Below, one piece after another: positions 36,619-44,032 of a DNA stretch of 62,314 nt. The stretch's first letter is position 1, and the number at the start of each line of letters is the position of its first letter. Source of the stretch: Collinsella aerofaciens (GTDB lineage Bacteria; Actinomycetota; Coriobacteriia; Coriobacteriales; Coriobacteriaceae); the NCBI RefSeq assembly GCF_028209395.1, contig NZ_JAQLDQ010000011.1:1-62314 (forward strand). The letters are read 5' to 3'. A program made the position numbers and the translations under genes. The notes beneath the pieces are model-generated. The model was not told the DNA's origin. It saw only the letters and a list, made by a program, of their open reading frames with translations, and did not search any database.

Positions 36619-36735
36619 GAATGGAACACCGCAGCCGACAGCTACGGCATCGGCGCCCAGATCGCCGAGCGCGCCAGCACCCAGGCAAGCAGCTGCGTCG
36701 AAGCCACCGCCATCGACCTCGGCGCATACCTTTAG
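36619..36735 (+). pseudogene. Remnant of a LacI-family gene
   Basis: In frame to a TAG at 36733 it reads EWNTAADSYGIGAQIAERAS, then a short tail ending AIDLGAYL. The intact LacI protein at 31691-32824 has EWNAAADGYGIGAQIAARPA and ends INLGAYL. The fragment joins a middle part of the sensor domain directly to the C-terminus, so about 130 residues are deleted and the N-terminal two thirds are missing. It overlaps the stop of the convergent second HAD gene. Confidence 0.85.
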
Positions 36736-37382
36736 CGCACGGCCTTGACCGCCGCCGTCAGATCGAACAGCGTGTCGAGCACGGCCTCGCAGCCATCCGC
36801 CACGTCCTGCGGCAGCGGCACAATATCGGGCACAGCAAAGACATGGCAGCCGGCCGTGATACCCGAGACGCAGCCGTTGCGCGAATCCTCGACCACGGCG
36901 CATTCCTCGGGAGCAAAGCCCGCGCGCTCGCAAGCGAGCAGGTAAATCGCGGGGTCGGGCTTGCCATATGCGACATCCTCGCCGAAGGTCACCGTTTCAA
37001 ACTTGTCAAAGAGGCCGACCGATTTAAGGTTGCGCTCGGCCGCAACGCGGCGCGACGACGTCGCAAGGCCCACGTGATAGCCCGCAGCCAGCAGCTCGTC
37101 GAGGCACTCGGCGGCGCCGGCCTTAAGTTCCAGGTCGGTCTTGGCCATCTCGCTGTGTAGCTCAATGTTGCGGGCAAAAATCGCGTCGGCGGTTTCGCCC
37201 TTGCCGTAATGCGCCTCAAGGATGTCCTTAACATCGGCATTCGAACGGCCGATAAACTGATGGATCAACGCATCATCAATCGCAATCCCCAGCTCGGCAG
37301 CGCCCACCTTCCATGCCCTCATGTCCAAACGCTCGGTATCGACCAGCGTTCCGTCCATGTCAAAAATGACAGCCTTGATCAT
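36732..37382 (-). CDS. HAD-superfamily phosphatase, beta-phosphoglucomutase-like (copy 2)
   Basis: A 216-residue paralogue of the protein at 34447-35097. It keeps the same motifs: FDMDGTLVDTE, ATSSR, KPDPA and VVEDSRNGC. The C-terminal 70 residues are nearly identical between copies, while the cap domain (about residues 20-75) has diverged most, where substrate choice is made. AAGGGG precedes the ATG at 37382. The gene is convergent with the LacI remnant. The copies may hydrolyse or isomerise different sugar phosphates. Confidence 0.92.
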   Translation of the reverse strand: MIKAVIFDMDGTLVDTERLDMRAWKVGAAELGIAIDDALIHQFIGRSNADVKDILEAHYGKGETADAIFARNIELHSEMAKTDLELKAGAAECLDELLAAGYHVGLATSSRRVAAERNLKSVGLFDKFETVTFGEDVAYGKPDPAIYLLACERAGFAPEECAVVEDSRNGCVSGITAGCHVFAVPDIVPLPQDVADGCEAVLDTLFDLTAAVKAVR

Positions 37383-37430
37383 ATCGACCCCTTCATCGGC
37401 TTGCGTTGCCGCAAATCTACTGCACGTCAC

Positions 37431-37492
37431 AAACTTGTATATAACGTATATATCATATTGTACTTTCGTTACATAGACAGAAACTTTATGAC
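37431..37492 (-). promoter_or_regulatory. Shared upstream region of HAD genes, copy 2
   Basis: Counterpart of 35152-35213, with the TATATAACGTATATA dyad and, on the minus strand, TACAAT and TATGAT boxes. A 45-base repeat begins three bases beyond it. Confidence 0.65.
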
Positions 37493-37495
37493 GTA

Positions 37496-37540
37496 ACCTG
37501 CCAAAAAGGGACAGGTTTATTTTGGCAGGTTTTATCTGGG
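37496..37540 (+). repeat. 45-base hairpin repeat, copy 4
   Basis: Identical to copies 1 and 3 over the hairpin and tail; it sits between the second HAD promoter and the operon terminator. Confidence 0.9.
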
Positions 37541-37550
37541 GAAACGCAAA

Positions 37551-37583
37551 CAGGGCCGCGACGCCTATAGCGTCGCGGCCCTG
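37551..37583 (-). terminator. Terminator of the PTS-transketolase operon
   Basis: Perfect 14-base arms CAGGGCCGCGACGC (37551-37564) and its complement (37570-37583), about 40 bases after the EIIA stop; TTTGCG follows on the minus strand. Confidence 0.85.
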
Positions 37584-37625
37584 CTCCTTGGAGAAGGATC
37601 AATAGATTGAGCGGGCTGGTTGCAC

Positions 37626-38078
37626 CTAGCCCTCGAGCCCGGCGTTAATAAGCTCCGCGATCTCGGCGGGATCGGCGCTCGTGCGCACCTTGTCACGGAA
37701 GCCGGCATCCATCAGCATCACGGCAGCCTTGGAGAGCAGACGCAGGTGCGTGGTTCCCGCTTCGCCGGCGGGCACGTACAGCGCGAGTGCCACATCGACG
37801 GGCACGCCATCAAAGCTCGGCCACTCAACAGGCTCGGACAGCTTGAGCACGGCCACGCCCGGCGTATGAATCGCGTCGCTTTTGGCATGCGGAACGGCAA
37901 AACCGGCGACGAGGCCAGTCTCGGCCTCGTTTTCGCGAGCAATAAAAGCCGCCTCTACAGCAGATGCGTCATCGGCAAAACCAAGCTCAACAGCCTGCTC
38001 GGACAGATAATGCAGCGCGTCCTCGCGCGAGGCGGCGGCGTAGCCAATCGTCACTTGGTTGGCAGATACAAACCCCAT
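37626..38078 (-). CDS. PTS EIIA component, fructose/mannitol type
   Basis: A 150-residue cytoplasmic phosphocarrier. The phosphorylated histidine lies in VPHAKSDAI (about residue 64), the class II EIIA signature. It accepts phosphate from HPr and passes it to EIIB of the transporter encoded five genes upstream. AAGGAAGG lies six bases before the ATG at 38078. It is the last gene of the operon, 12 bases after the transketolase C subunit. Separation of EIIA from EIIBC by metabolic genes is unusual but supports one shared transcript. Confidence 0.93.
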   Translation of the reverse strand: MGFVSANQVTIGYAAASREDALHYLSEQAVELGFADDASAVEAAFIARENEAETGLVAGFAVPHAKSDAIHTPGVAVLKLSEPVEWPSFDGVPVDVALALYVPAGEAGTTHLRLLSKAAVMLMDAGFRDKVRTSADPAEIAELINAGLEG

Positions 38079-38090
38079 GGAAAACCTTCC

Positions 38091-39029
38091 TTACAACACG
38101 GACCTGACCGCGGCTTCGATGCCGTCGGCGTCCAAACCGTACTTGTGCAGCAAATCGACCGCAGGGCCGGACTCGCCATATACATCGCGCACGCCGACGC
38201 GTCGCATCGGCACCGGATGCTGTTCCGCGAGCACCGAGGCCACGGCCTCGCCAAGACCGCCGATAATCGAATGCTCCTCGGCGGTGACCACGCGACCAGT
38301 CTTCTTGGCGCTGGCAACCACCAGGCGCTCATCGAGCGGTTTGATCGTATGCATGTTGATGACCTCGGCGTCGATACCATCGGCAGCGAGCGCCTCGGCA
38401 GCCTCAAGCGCCTCGGCGACCATGAGGCCACAAGCGACGATGGTCACATCGGACCCCTCGCGCACGACCACGCCGCGACCAATCTTGAACTCATAGTCCT
38501 CGCGGTCGTTGATAACCGGTGTTGCCAGGCGGCCGAAGCGCATGTAGACCGGTCCCTCAAACTCATAGGCGGCGCGCACGCAAGCGCGAGCCTCGATGTC
38601 ATCGGCGGGGACGATCACCGTCATACCCGGAATCGTGCGCATGAGCGCGATATCCTCGCAGCACTGATGCGTAGCGCCGTCTTCACCGACCGAGATGCCC
38701 GCATGCGTAGCGCCAATTTTGACGTTGAGGTGCGGATAGCCGATGGAGTTACGCACTTGCTCATACGCACGACCGGCGGCGAACATGGCAAAGGTGCTCG
38801 CAAAGGCGACGCGACCCGTGGTCGCAATGCCGGCGGCAAGCCCCATCAAGTTGCTCTCGGCAATGCCGGCATCGTAGAAGCGCTCAGGGTGCGCAGCCTT
38901 AAACTTACCGGTCTGCGTGGCGGCGGCCAGGTCGGCATCGAGAACCACAAAGTCATCGTGCTCATTGCCCAGCTCGACAAGTGCCTCGCCATAGCTAACG
39001 CGCGTGGCGACTTTCTTGACGTCTGCCAT
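38091..39029 (-). CDS. Transketolase, C-terminal subunit
   Basis: A 312-residue half transketolase carrying the pyrimidine-binding and C-terminal domains. Motifs include FYDAGIAESNLMGLAAGIA and THAGISVGEDGATHQ, and the catalytic Glu sits in GIAESN. With the N-terminal subunit it moves two-carbon units between sugar phosphates using thiamine diphosphate. The start overlaps the stop of the N subunit (TAATG), a sign of translational coupling and 1:1 assembly. Split transketolases are common in anaerobes and archaea, often as second copies with specialised roles. It also resembles the DXP synthase C-terminal half, but the partner's motifs argue for transketolase. Confidence 0.93.
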   Translation of the reverse strand: MADVKKVATRVSYGEALVELGNEHDDFVVLDADLAAATQTGKFKAAHPERFYDAGIAESNLMGLAAGIATTGRVAFASTFAMFAAGRAYEQVRNSIGYPHLNVKIGATHAGISVGEDGATHQCCEDIALMRTIPGMTVIVPADDIEARACVRAAYEFEGPVYMRFGRLATPVINDREDYEFKIGRGVVVREGSDVTIVACGLMVAEALEAAEALAADGIDAEVINMHTIKPLDERLVVASAKKTGRVVTAEEHSIIGGLGEAVASVLAEQHPVPMRRVGVRDVYGESGPAVDLLHKYGLDADGIEAAVRSVL

Positions 39030-39859
39030 TAGAGCTCCTCCCCTGCTGCTGCGAGCTCGGCCATGGCCTGCTCAAACTGTTCATCGTTGGGTGCCTTGCC
39101 GTGCCAGCCCACCTGGTTTTCCATAAAGGAGACGCCCTTGCCCTTCACCGTCTCGGCGATGATAGCGACGGGCGCGCCGGTCACCTCGCGAGCCTCGGCG
39201 AAAGCCGCCTCAATCTGCGCCATGTCATTGCCATCGGCTAGCTCGATCACATGCCACTTAAAGGCGCGGAACTTGTCGGCAAGCGGCATAGCCGAGTTAA
39301 CTTCGTCGATACTGCCGTCAATTTGCAGGCCATTGTGATCGACGATAGCGACAAGGTTATCCAGGTCGTGGTTGCCGGCGAACATTGCCGCCTCCCACAC
39401 CTGGCCTTCCTCGCACTCACCGTCGCCCAACAGCGTGTAGACGCGGTAGCTGTCACCCCAGTGCTTTGCGGCGAGTGCCATTCCAACCGCGGCGGAGATA
39501 CCCTGACCGAGCGATCCGGTGGACATATCAACACCCGGGGTGTCGTTCATGTTGGGATGGCCCTGCAGTCGGCTGCCAATATGGCGGAGCGTCTCGAGCT
39601 CTTCGACGGAAAAATAGCCGCGATTTGCCAACACCGAATACAGGCCCGGCGCCGCGTGACCCTTGGAGAGCACAAAGCGGTCTCGATCGGCCTTGTGAGG
39701 GTCGGCAGGATCGATATTCATTTCCTCAAAGTACAGATACGTCATGATGTCGGCAGCACCGAGCGATCCACCCGGATGTCCCGACTTGGCCGCGTGCACC
39801 GCAGTCACGACACCCTTCCTGACCTCATTGGCGACCTTCGCCAGCTCCTGGTTGGTCAT
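39029..39859 (-). CDS. Transketolase, N-terminal subunit
   Basis: A 276-residue thiamine diphosphate-binding half. SGHPGGSLGAADI near residue 27 and the ThDP motif GDGECEEGQVWEAAMFAGNHDLDN (residues about 146-169) are clear, plus KGHAAPGLYS. Its partner follows with a 1-base overlap. The ATG at 39859 has AGAGGA upstream; the longer frame lacks a site. An intercistronic hairpin lies before it. In this operon it would interconvert C5, C6 and C7 ketose phosphates produced downstream of the PTS import. Confidence 0.93.
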   Translation of the reverse strand: MTNQELAKVANEVRKGVVTAVHAAKSGHPGGSLGAADIMTYLYFEEMNIDPADPHKADRDRFVLSKGHAAPGLYSVLANRGYFSVEELETLRHIGSRLQGHPNMNDTPGVDMSTGSLGQGISAAVGMALAAKHWGDSYRVYTLLGDGECEEGQVWEAAMFAGNHDLDNLVAIVDHNGLQIDGSIDEVNSAMPLADKFRAFKWHVIELADGNDMAQIEAAFAEAREVTGAPVAIIAETVKGKGVSFMENQVGWHGKAPNDEQFEQAMAELAAAGEEL

Positions 39860-39882
39860 ACGAATTCCTCTCTTGAGAACAA

Positions 39883-39911
39883 CCCCGGCACCGGATGACG
39901 CGATGCCGGGG
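39883..39911 (-). other. Intercistronic hairpin in the sugar operon
   Basis: CCCCGGCA (39883-39890) pairs with TGCCGGGG (39904-39911). It lies between the aldolase stop and the transketolase N subunit ribosome site. It may tune expression or stabilise processed mRNA. Confidence 0.6.
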
Positions 39912-39922
39912 CAATCCACTCG

Positions 39923-40606
39923 TTAAGCCTGAGCGACGACCTTCTGCCAGTCAGCCTCAAAAGAGGCGAGGCCCTGGTCGGTCAGCGGGTGATGCAGGCA
40001 CTTCTTGAGAGCGACCATGGGGACGGTCGCGATATCGGCACCGAGCAGCGCCGCCTGGGTCACGTGATTGGGCGTGCGGACAGATGCGGTGATGATCTCG
40101 ACGGTGTCGTCGACGTTCTTGCCAGTCCAGTCATAGTTCTTGATGCAGGTCACAACGTTGTCGAGCTGCGAGATACCGTCCTCGGCGATGTCGTCGAAGC
40201 GTCCCACAAACGGGCTGATGTAGCGGGCACCGGCGTTGGCGGCCATGAGGGCCTGCGTCGGCGAGAAGACAAGCGTCATGTTGACGCGCACGCCTGCATC
40301 GGCCAACGCGCGGCAGGCGGCGAGGCCGGCCTCGCACACGGGAAGCTTAACCACGATGTTGGGAGCCAGAGCGGCAAGGCGCTTGCCCTCCTCGATCATG
40401 CCCTCGGCCGTGGTGGCGGTAGACTCGGCAGACACGGGCAGACCCTCGCAGAGCTCGGCAATCTTGAGCATATGGGGCTCAAAGTCGGCGAGCTTACCGC
40501 CGGTCTTGGCATACAGGGACGGATTGGTGGTAACACCGGCCAGGCAGCCCCAGCTCTTGGCCTCGGCGATCTCGTCAAGGTTGGCGGTATCGATAAAGAA
40601 CTTCAT
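39923..40606 (-). CDS. Transaldolase-like / fructose-6-phosphate aldolase (MipB/TalC family)
   Basis: A 227-residue TIM-barrel class I aldolase. The Schiff-base lysine is K87 in NIVVKLPV. FIDTANLDEI at the N-terminus, GVTTNPSL and SPFVGRFDD are family signatures. Members are either dihydroxyacetone/fructose-6-P aldolases or short transaldolases; the sequence alone does not separate them. With transketolase in the same operon, transaldolase activity (moving three-carbon units) is the simpler reading. The ATG at 40606 has AAGGAG eight bases upstream. Confidence 0.92.
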   Translation of the reverse strand: MKFFIDTANLDEIAEAKSWGCLAGVTTNPSLYAKTGGKLADFEPHMLKIAELCEGLPVSAESTATTAEGMIEEGKRLAALAPNIVVKLPVCEAGLAACRALADAGVRVNMTLVFSPTQALMAANAGARYISPFVGRFDDIAEDGISQLDNVVTCIKNYDWTGKNVDDTVEIITASVRTPNHVTQAALLGADIATVPMVALKKCLHHPLTDQGLASFEADWQKVVAQA

Positions 40607-40643
40607 GGTGCAAACTCCTTCTAAGGAATCCAAAACTCAAAAA

Positions 40644-40712
40644 ATAGGACAAAGGGGATGTCCCTTTGTCCTATGTGCCGGGCCCGCAGCTGGGACATGC
40701 CCCGGACCCGGC
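40644..40712. repeat. Two hairpins between aldolase and GatZ-like genes
   Basis: ATAGGACAAAGGG (40644-40656) and its complement (40662-40674) form a hairpin with the GATGTCCCTTT core seen at 19739 and 31596. GCCGGGCCCG (40677-40686) pairs with 40703-40712 with one mismatch. Confidence 0.75.
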
Positions 40713-40731
40713 GTCGTGTAGGAAAAGCTAC

Positions 40732-42000
40732 TTAGAGAGCCTTCTCGATGCGGCTCGTGACGCCCTTGAGGTTAAGACCGACGACGTACTGCTTGATCGG
40801 GCGCTTGATGTGCTCGATCACAAAGCGCTTGCCGTCGATGTCCTGGGCAGCGAGGTTGCGATAGAGTTTCTCGACCTGCTCCTTGACCTCGGGATCGTTA
40901 AAGGCGTAGTGGCCGGAGACATCCAGAATCTTCAGGCTGAGTTCGTCGTCAGCCAGGATGTCGTCAACCTGCAGGTTGACGTCGTCGCCAGTCATCCACT
41001 TGCGCCAACGCTCGGTCTTGATAGCCTTGACCAGCAGCGTGTGATACAGGTCGGAGGGATCGTCGCACAGGCCGTTGTCGACCAGAATCTGCTCGGTAGC
41101 GCAGAGTTTGAGGTAAGCGCGGGTCTCCTCGGTGCCATACTGCGGAGCAACGTTGGAGGCGGTCACGTGTGCCGGGATATGCTCGAGCAGCGTCGCGTCA
41201 TCCAGGTAGTCGGCGTTGTGCTCCTTCAGACCCACGCCGTAGCGCTTGGCCATATCGGCAAGCTCGCGAGCGTTCTTGAAGTTGTAGTGACCGACCTGCT
41301 CCGTCCAGCGGGTAAGGGTGCCGGTCTGGCCGACGATAAAGGTGGGCATGGGGCAGCCGCGCTTCTCGAGCTCGGGCTGCAGCTGAGAAATGAACTCCTC
41401 GTACTTATCGGTAGAGGTCAAGCCGCCATTGGTCTCCTCGGTACCGACCTCATAGGCAACCTCGGGCAGGTTATGCTCGCGACGGTATTGCTCAAGGTAG
41501 TCGATAAGATCGATCGTGCGGCGAAGCACCACGTCGAGCGGAATAACCTTGCCGATCTGATAGGGGTCCTTGGTGGGGTCGACCATCAGCAGGTCAAAGC
41601 CCGCCTCCATGTCGGCGACAAAGGACTTGCGGGCGAGCTCCATGGCCTCGTCCTCGGGCAGGTGGGCGTTACGCTCCTCGTCGCGCTGCCACGGACCGCC
41701 GTGATCGCGGCACAGGTAGTACGGACCGGTGTAACCCACCTCGTCGGCAACCTTCTTGATGTCGGCGGCAAAGCGCGTCTGGTCCCAACCGTTGACGTAG
41801 CCGGCGCCCATCTCGTCCATATCGACCTGATTGCGGCTGGCAATAAACATGGGCGGGAAATCCTCGTCCTTGGCAAGCTCGAACACGGCCTGAATCAGGT
41901 TGGGGCTCATGGGGCCAATGCCGACCATGGTTGCGTGATCGCCGCTATCCTGCAGCTTGAGCATGCCCTGAACGGCCTGGCGGATGGTGAGGTTGGACAT
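40732..42000 (-). CDS. GatZ/KbaZ-like tagatose-bisphosphate aldolase subunit
   Basis: A 422-residue protein of the class II tagatose-bisphosphate aldolase non-catalytic subunit family. Diagnostic stretches are GIGPMSPNLIQAVFELAKDE, NQVDMDEMGAGYVNGW, YLCRDHGGPWQRDEE and LMVDPTKDP. In enteric bacteria GatZ/KbaZ stabilises the catalytic GatY/KbaY. No GatY homologue is encoded here, so the protein either works with a distant partner or has its own activity. The His/Asp residues in CRDHGGPW look conserved enough for metal or substrate binding. AAGGAG lies six bases before the ATG at 42000. Second gene of the operon. Confidence 0.92.
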   Translation of the reverse strand: MSNLTIRQAVQGMLKLQDSGDHATMVGIGPMSPNLIQAVFELAKDEDFPPMFIASRNQVDMDEMGAGYVNGWDQTRFAADIKKVADEVGYTGPYYLCRDHGGPWQRDEERNAHLPEDEAMELARKSFVADMEAGFDLLMVDPTKDPYQIGKVIPLDVVLRRTIDLIDYLEQYRREHNLPEVAYEVGTEETNGGLTSTDKYEEFISQLQPELEKRGCPMPTFIVGQTGTLTRWTEQVGHYNFKNARELADMAKRYGVGLKEHNADYLDDATLLEHIPAHVTASNVAPQYGTEETRAYLKLCATEQILVDNGLCDDPSDLYHTLLVKAIKTERWRKWMTGDDVNLQVDDILADDELSLKILDVSGHYAFNDPEVKEQVEKLYRNLAAQDIDGKRFVIEHIKRPIKQYVVGLNLKGVTSRIEKAL

Positions 42001-42092
42001 TTTGTTCTCCTTCTCCAGAGGATTTTTGACAAAAGTTCCCTGGGACCCAGATGCGGGCCCTATCAGTACGGATGGATTTTGTTGTGTAGGGG

Positions 42093-42130
42093 CGGTTGTG
42101 CGGAGTCAAATCCATCTCTCCGCACAACCG
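42093..42130 (-). other. Intercistronic hairpin after EIIBC gene
   Basis: Perfect 13-base arms CGGTTGTGCGGAG (42093-42105) and its complement (42118-42130). There is no T-run, so processing or partial attenuation is more likely than full termination. Confidence 0.65.
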
Positions 42131-42144
42131 GAGTCCTTAAAGGT

Positions 42145-43617
42145 TTACTTGGCCTGCTTATCGAGCGTGGGCTTCATGGCAATCAGGATTGCAGCGGCGA
42201 CCACGGAGCCAATCACGATGTCCAGGCAGAACAGCGCGACGTTGTTGGTGGCAAGGGCGACGATAAAGCCACCGTGCGGGACGTAGCAGTCGATACCCTG
42301 GAAGGCGGCGAGAGCAGCGCCCACGGCAAAGCCGATGCAGATGCCGGGAAGGGTGTGGCCGAGATCCTTGACCGCGAAGGGAATGGCGCCCTCGGTAATA
42401 CCGATGCAGCCCATGAACAGTGCGGAGATGCCCATCTGACGGTCGGCGTCATCGAACTTGTTCTTGGCGATGAGCGCAGCGAGGCCACAGGCGATCGGGG
42501 GAACGGCGACGGCAACGCGGAACATACCGTTAGGGCCGTAGATGCCGGATGCCATGATAGCCATGGTAAAGGTCGAGGCGGTCTTATTGATGGGGCCACC
42601 CATGTCGAAGGCGGTCATAACACCAATGACCAGGCCCAGGACGACGGCGGAGCCGCCCTGCAGGCTGCCGAGCACGCTGGTGAGCCAGTCCATCACAAAG
42701 CCAAGCGGCGTGGCCAGGATGTAGATATAGGCCATACCCAGGACAAGCGAGGTCAGAATCGGGATGATCAGGATCGGCATGATGGTCTGGATGGTGTTGT
42801 TGACCTTCCAGGTCTTCATCCAGCGGACAAAGTAGCCGCAGATGACAGCCATGATCATGGCACCCAAGAAGCCAGTCGAAACACTGTTGCCGCTCGGGGT
42901 GACGACGGCGTTGTTGACCAAGTAGCCCAGGACGAAGCCAGGGGCAAGTGCGGGCTTGCCGGCCATCGAGTAAGCGATGTATGCCGCAAGCACCGGAATC
43001 ATCATAGAGATGCCGGCCATGCCGATGGTGTTAAGGCTCACCATCAACGGGTTGGTGACCTCCATGCCGCTAGCACCGGCAGTACCGGATGCCAACGAGA
43101 AGGCGAGGAACACGCCACCGATAACGACGATGGGGATAAAATAGGAAACGCCGGTATTGAATGCATTGAGCAGCGTCTTGCCAGGATCGGCAAAGATGGA
43201 CTGCTTGGACGCCGGTGTCGGGGCCTGCGGGGCAGCGGAGACGGCCTTCTTCTCTGCCTTGGCCTCGGCCTTGGGCGCGTCAACGGCGCCACCCGTCGCC
43301 TTGATGATCTCAACGGCCTGGTCAATGATCTTCACCGGATCGGCGATTACATCCGAGGTGCCGACCTTGAGGAACTTGCCCTCGGCCATCTTCTGCTCAA
43401 AACGGTCCTCGTTCTCGACACCCACGTCGACGGACTCCAGGACCAGGTCGGCGGAGTCCACGTCTTCCTGCGTGAGCTCATTCTCGATACCCAGGCCACC
43501 CTGAGCCTCGACCTTGCACTCGATGCCACGGGCGGCGCATTCATCTTGAATCGCCTTCTGGGCCATATACGTGTGGGCGATACCCACGGTACAGGCGGCA
43601 ACGCCTACGATCTTCAT
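42145..43617 (-). CDS. PTS fructose-type transporter EIIBC
   Basis: A 490-residue membrane permease. The EIIB domain (residues about 1-100) has the phospho-cysteine C9 in VAACTVGIAHTYMA. An Ala/Lys-rich linker (105-135) precedes an EIIC domain with about nine helices, including FDMGGPINKTA and GCIGITEGAIPFA. It imports and phosphorylates a ketose or polyol, probably at C1 as in fructose systems. The ATG at 43617 has GAGGG five bases upstream; the longer frame is rejected. It is the first gene of the operon, with EIIA at the end. The divergent LacI gene lies 415 bases away. No 1-phosphofructokinase gene is present, which argues against plain fructose use. Confidence 0.94.
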   Translation of the reverse strand: MKIVGVAACTVGIAHTYMAQKAIQDECAARGIECKVEAQGGLGIENELTQEDVDSADLVLESVDVGVENEDRFEQKMAEGKFLKVGTSDVIADPVKIIDQAVEIIKATGGAVDAPKAEAKAEKKAVSAAPQAPTPASKQSIFADPGKTLLNAFNTGVSYFIPIVVIGGVFLAFSLASGTAGASGMEVTNPLMVSLNTIGMAGISMMIPVLAAYIAYSMAGKPALAPGFVLGYLVNNAVVTPSGNSVSTGFLGAMIMAVICGYFVRWMKTWKVNNTIQTIMPILIIPILTSLVLGMAYIYILATPLGFVMDWLTSVLGSLQGGSAVVLGLVIGVMTAFDMGGPINKTASTFTMAIMASGIYGPNGMFRVAVAVPPIACGLAALIAKNKFDDADRQMGISALFMGCIGITEGAIPFAVKDLGHTLPGICIGFAVGAALAAFQGIDCYVPHGGFIVALATNNVALFCLDIVIGSVVAAAILIAMKPTLDKQAK

Positions 43618-43755
43618 TGCTTCCCTCTTTTCATAGAGTTGCGTGCGCAAGACACCGTTTGCGGAGGCCTCCGGAGCATCCCCTGCCGTTTGGACTTGCT
43701 GTCTTTTCGACAAGACCAATATAGGTGCTCAATTTTCTTAATGCCAGCTTATTTC

Positions 43756-43808
43756 GGTAAACGCGCAGGTCAGAGCGTTGGTTACGCTATTTAGTTATGC
43801 GTTTAACC
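43756..43808. promoter_or_regulatory. Inverted half-sites between EIIBC and lacI
   Basis: GGTAAACGC (43756-43764) and GCGTTTAACC (43799-43808) face each other 34 bases apart; flanking TTTC and AAAA extend the similarity. They sit about 140-190 bases upstream of the EIIBC start, a suitable place for the divergent LacI repressor. The remaining 43809-44032 holds no gene on either strand that I can support. Confidence 0.4.
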
Positions 43809-44032
43809 AAAAATGAATCCTGCGATTTTACCCTCGATTTCAAAAGTCAAGAAGTATTTGATTTTCTCGGTAGACGGCAGATACGCATGCCGGTCACAAA
43901 TTTCGACCCCACCCGTATACCGCATTTGTTGCATACTCATATGAAAGGAAAAGGTCGCTCACCGAAGCGCATCCCTCACCAAGACTCAAAGTCATCATGT
44001 TGGAAAATGCTCATCTGTCGGAAGGAGTCGCT

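Noticed and set aside
36619..36735. Functional small gene
   Set aside because: It has no start codon with a ribosome site and joins two separated parts of a LacI protein, so it is a deletion remnant.
29419..37540. CRISPR array
   Set aside because: The 45-base repeats are thousands of bases apart and no regular spacers or cas genes are present.
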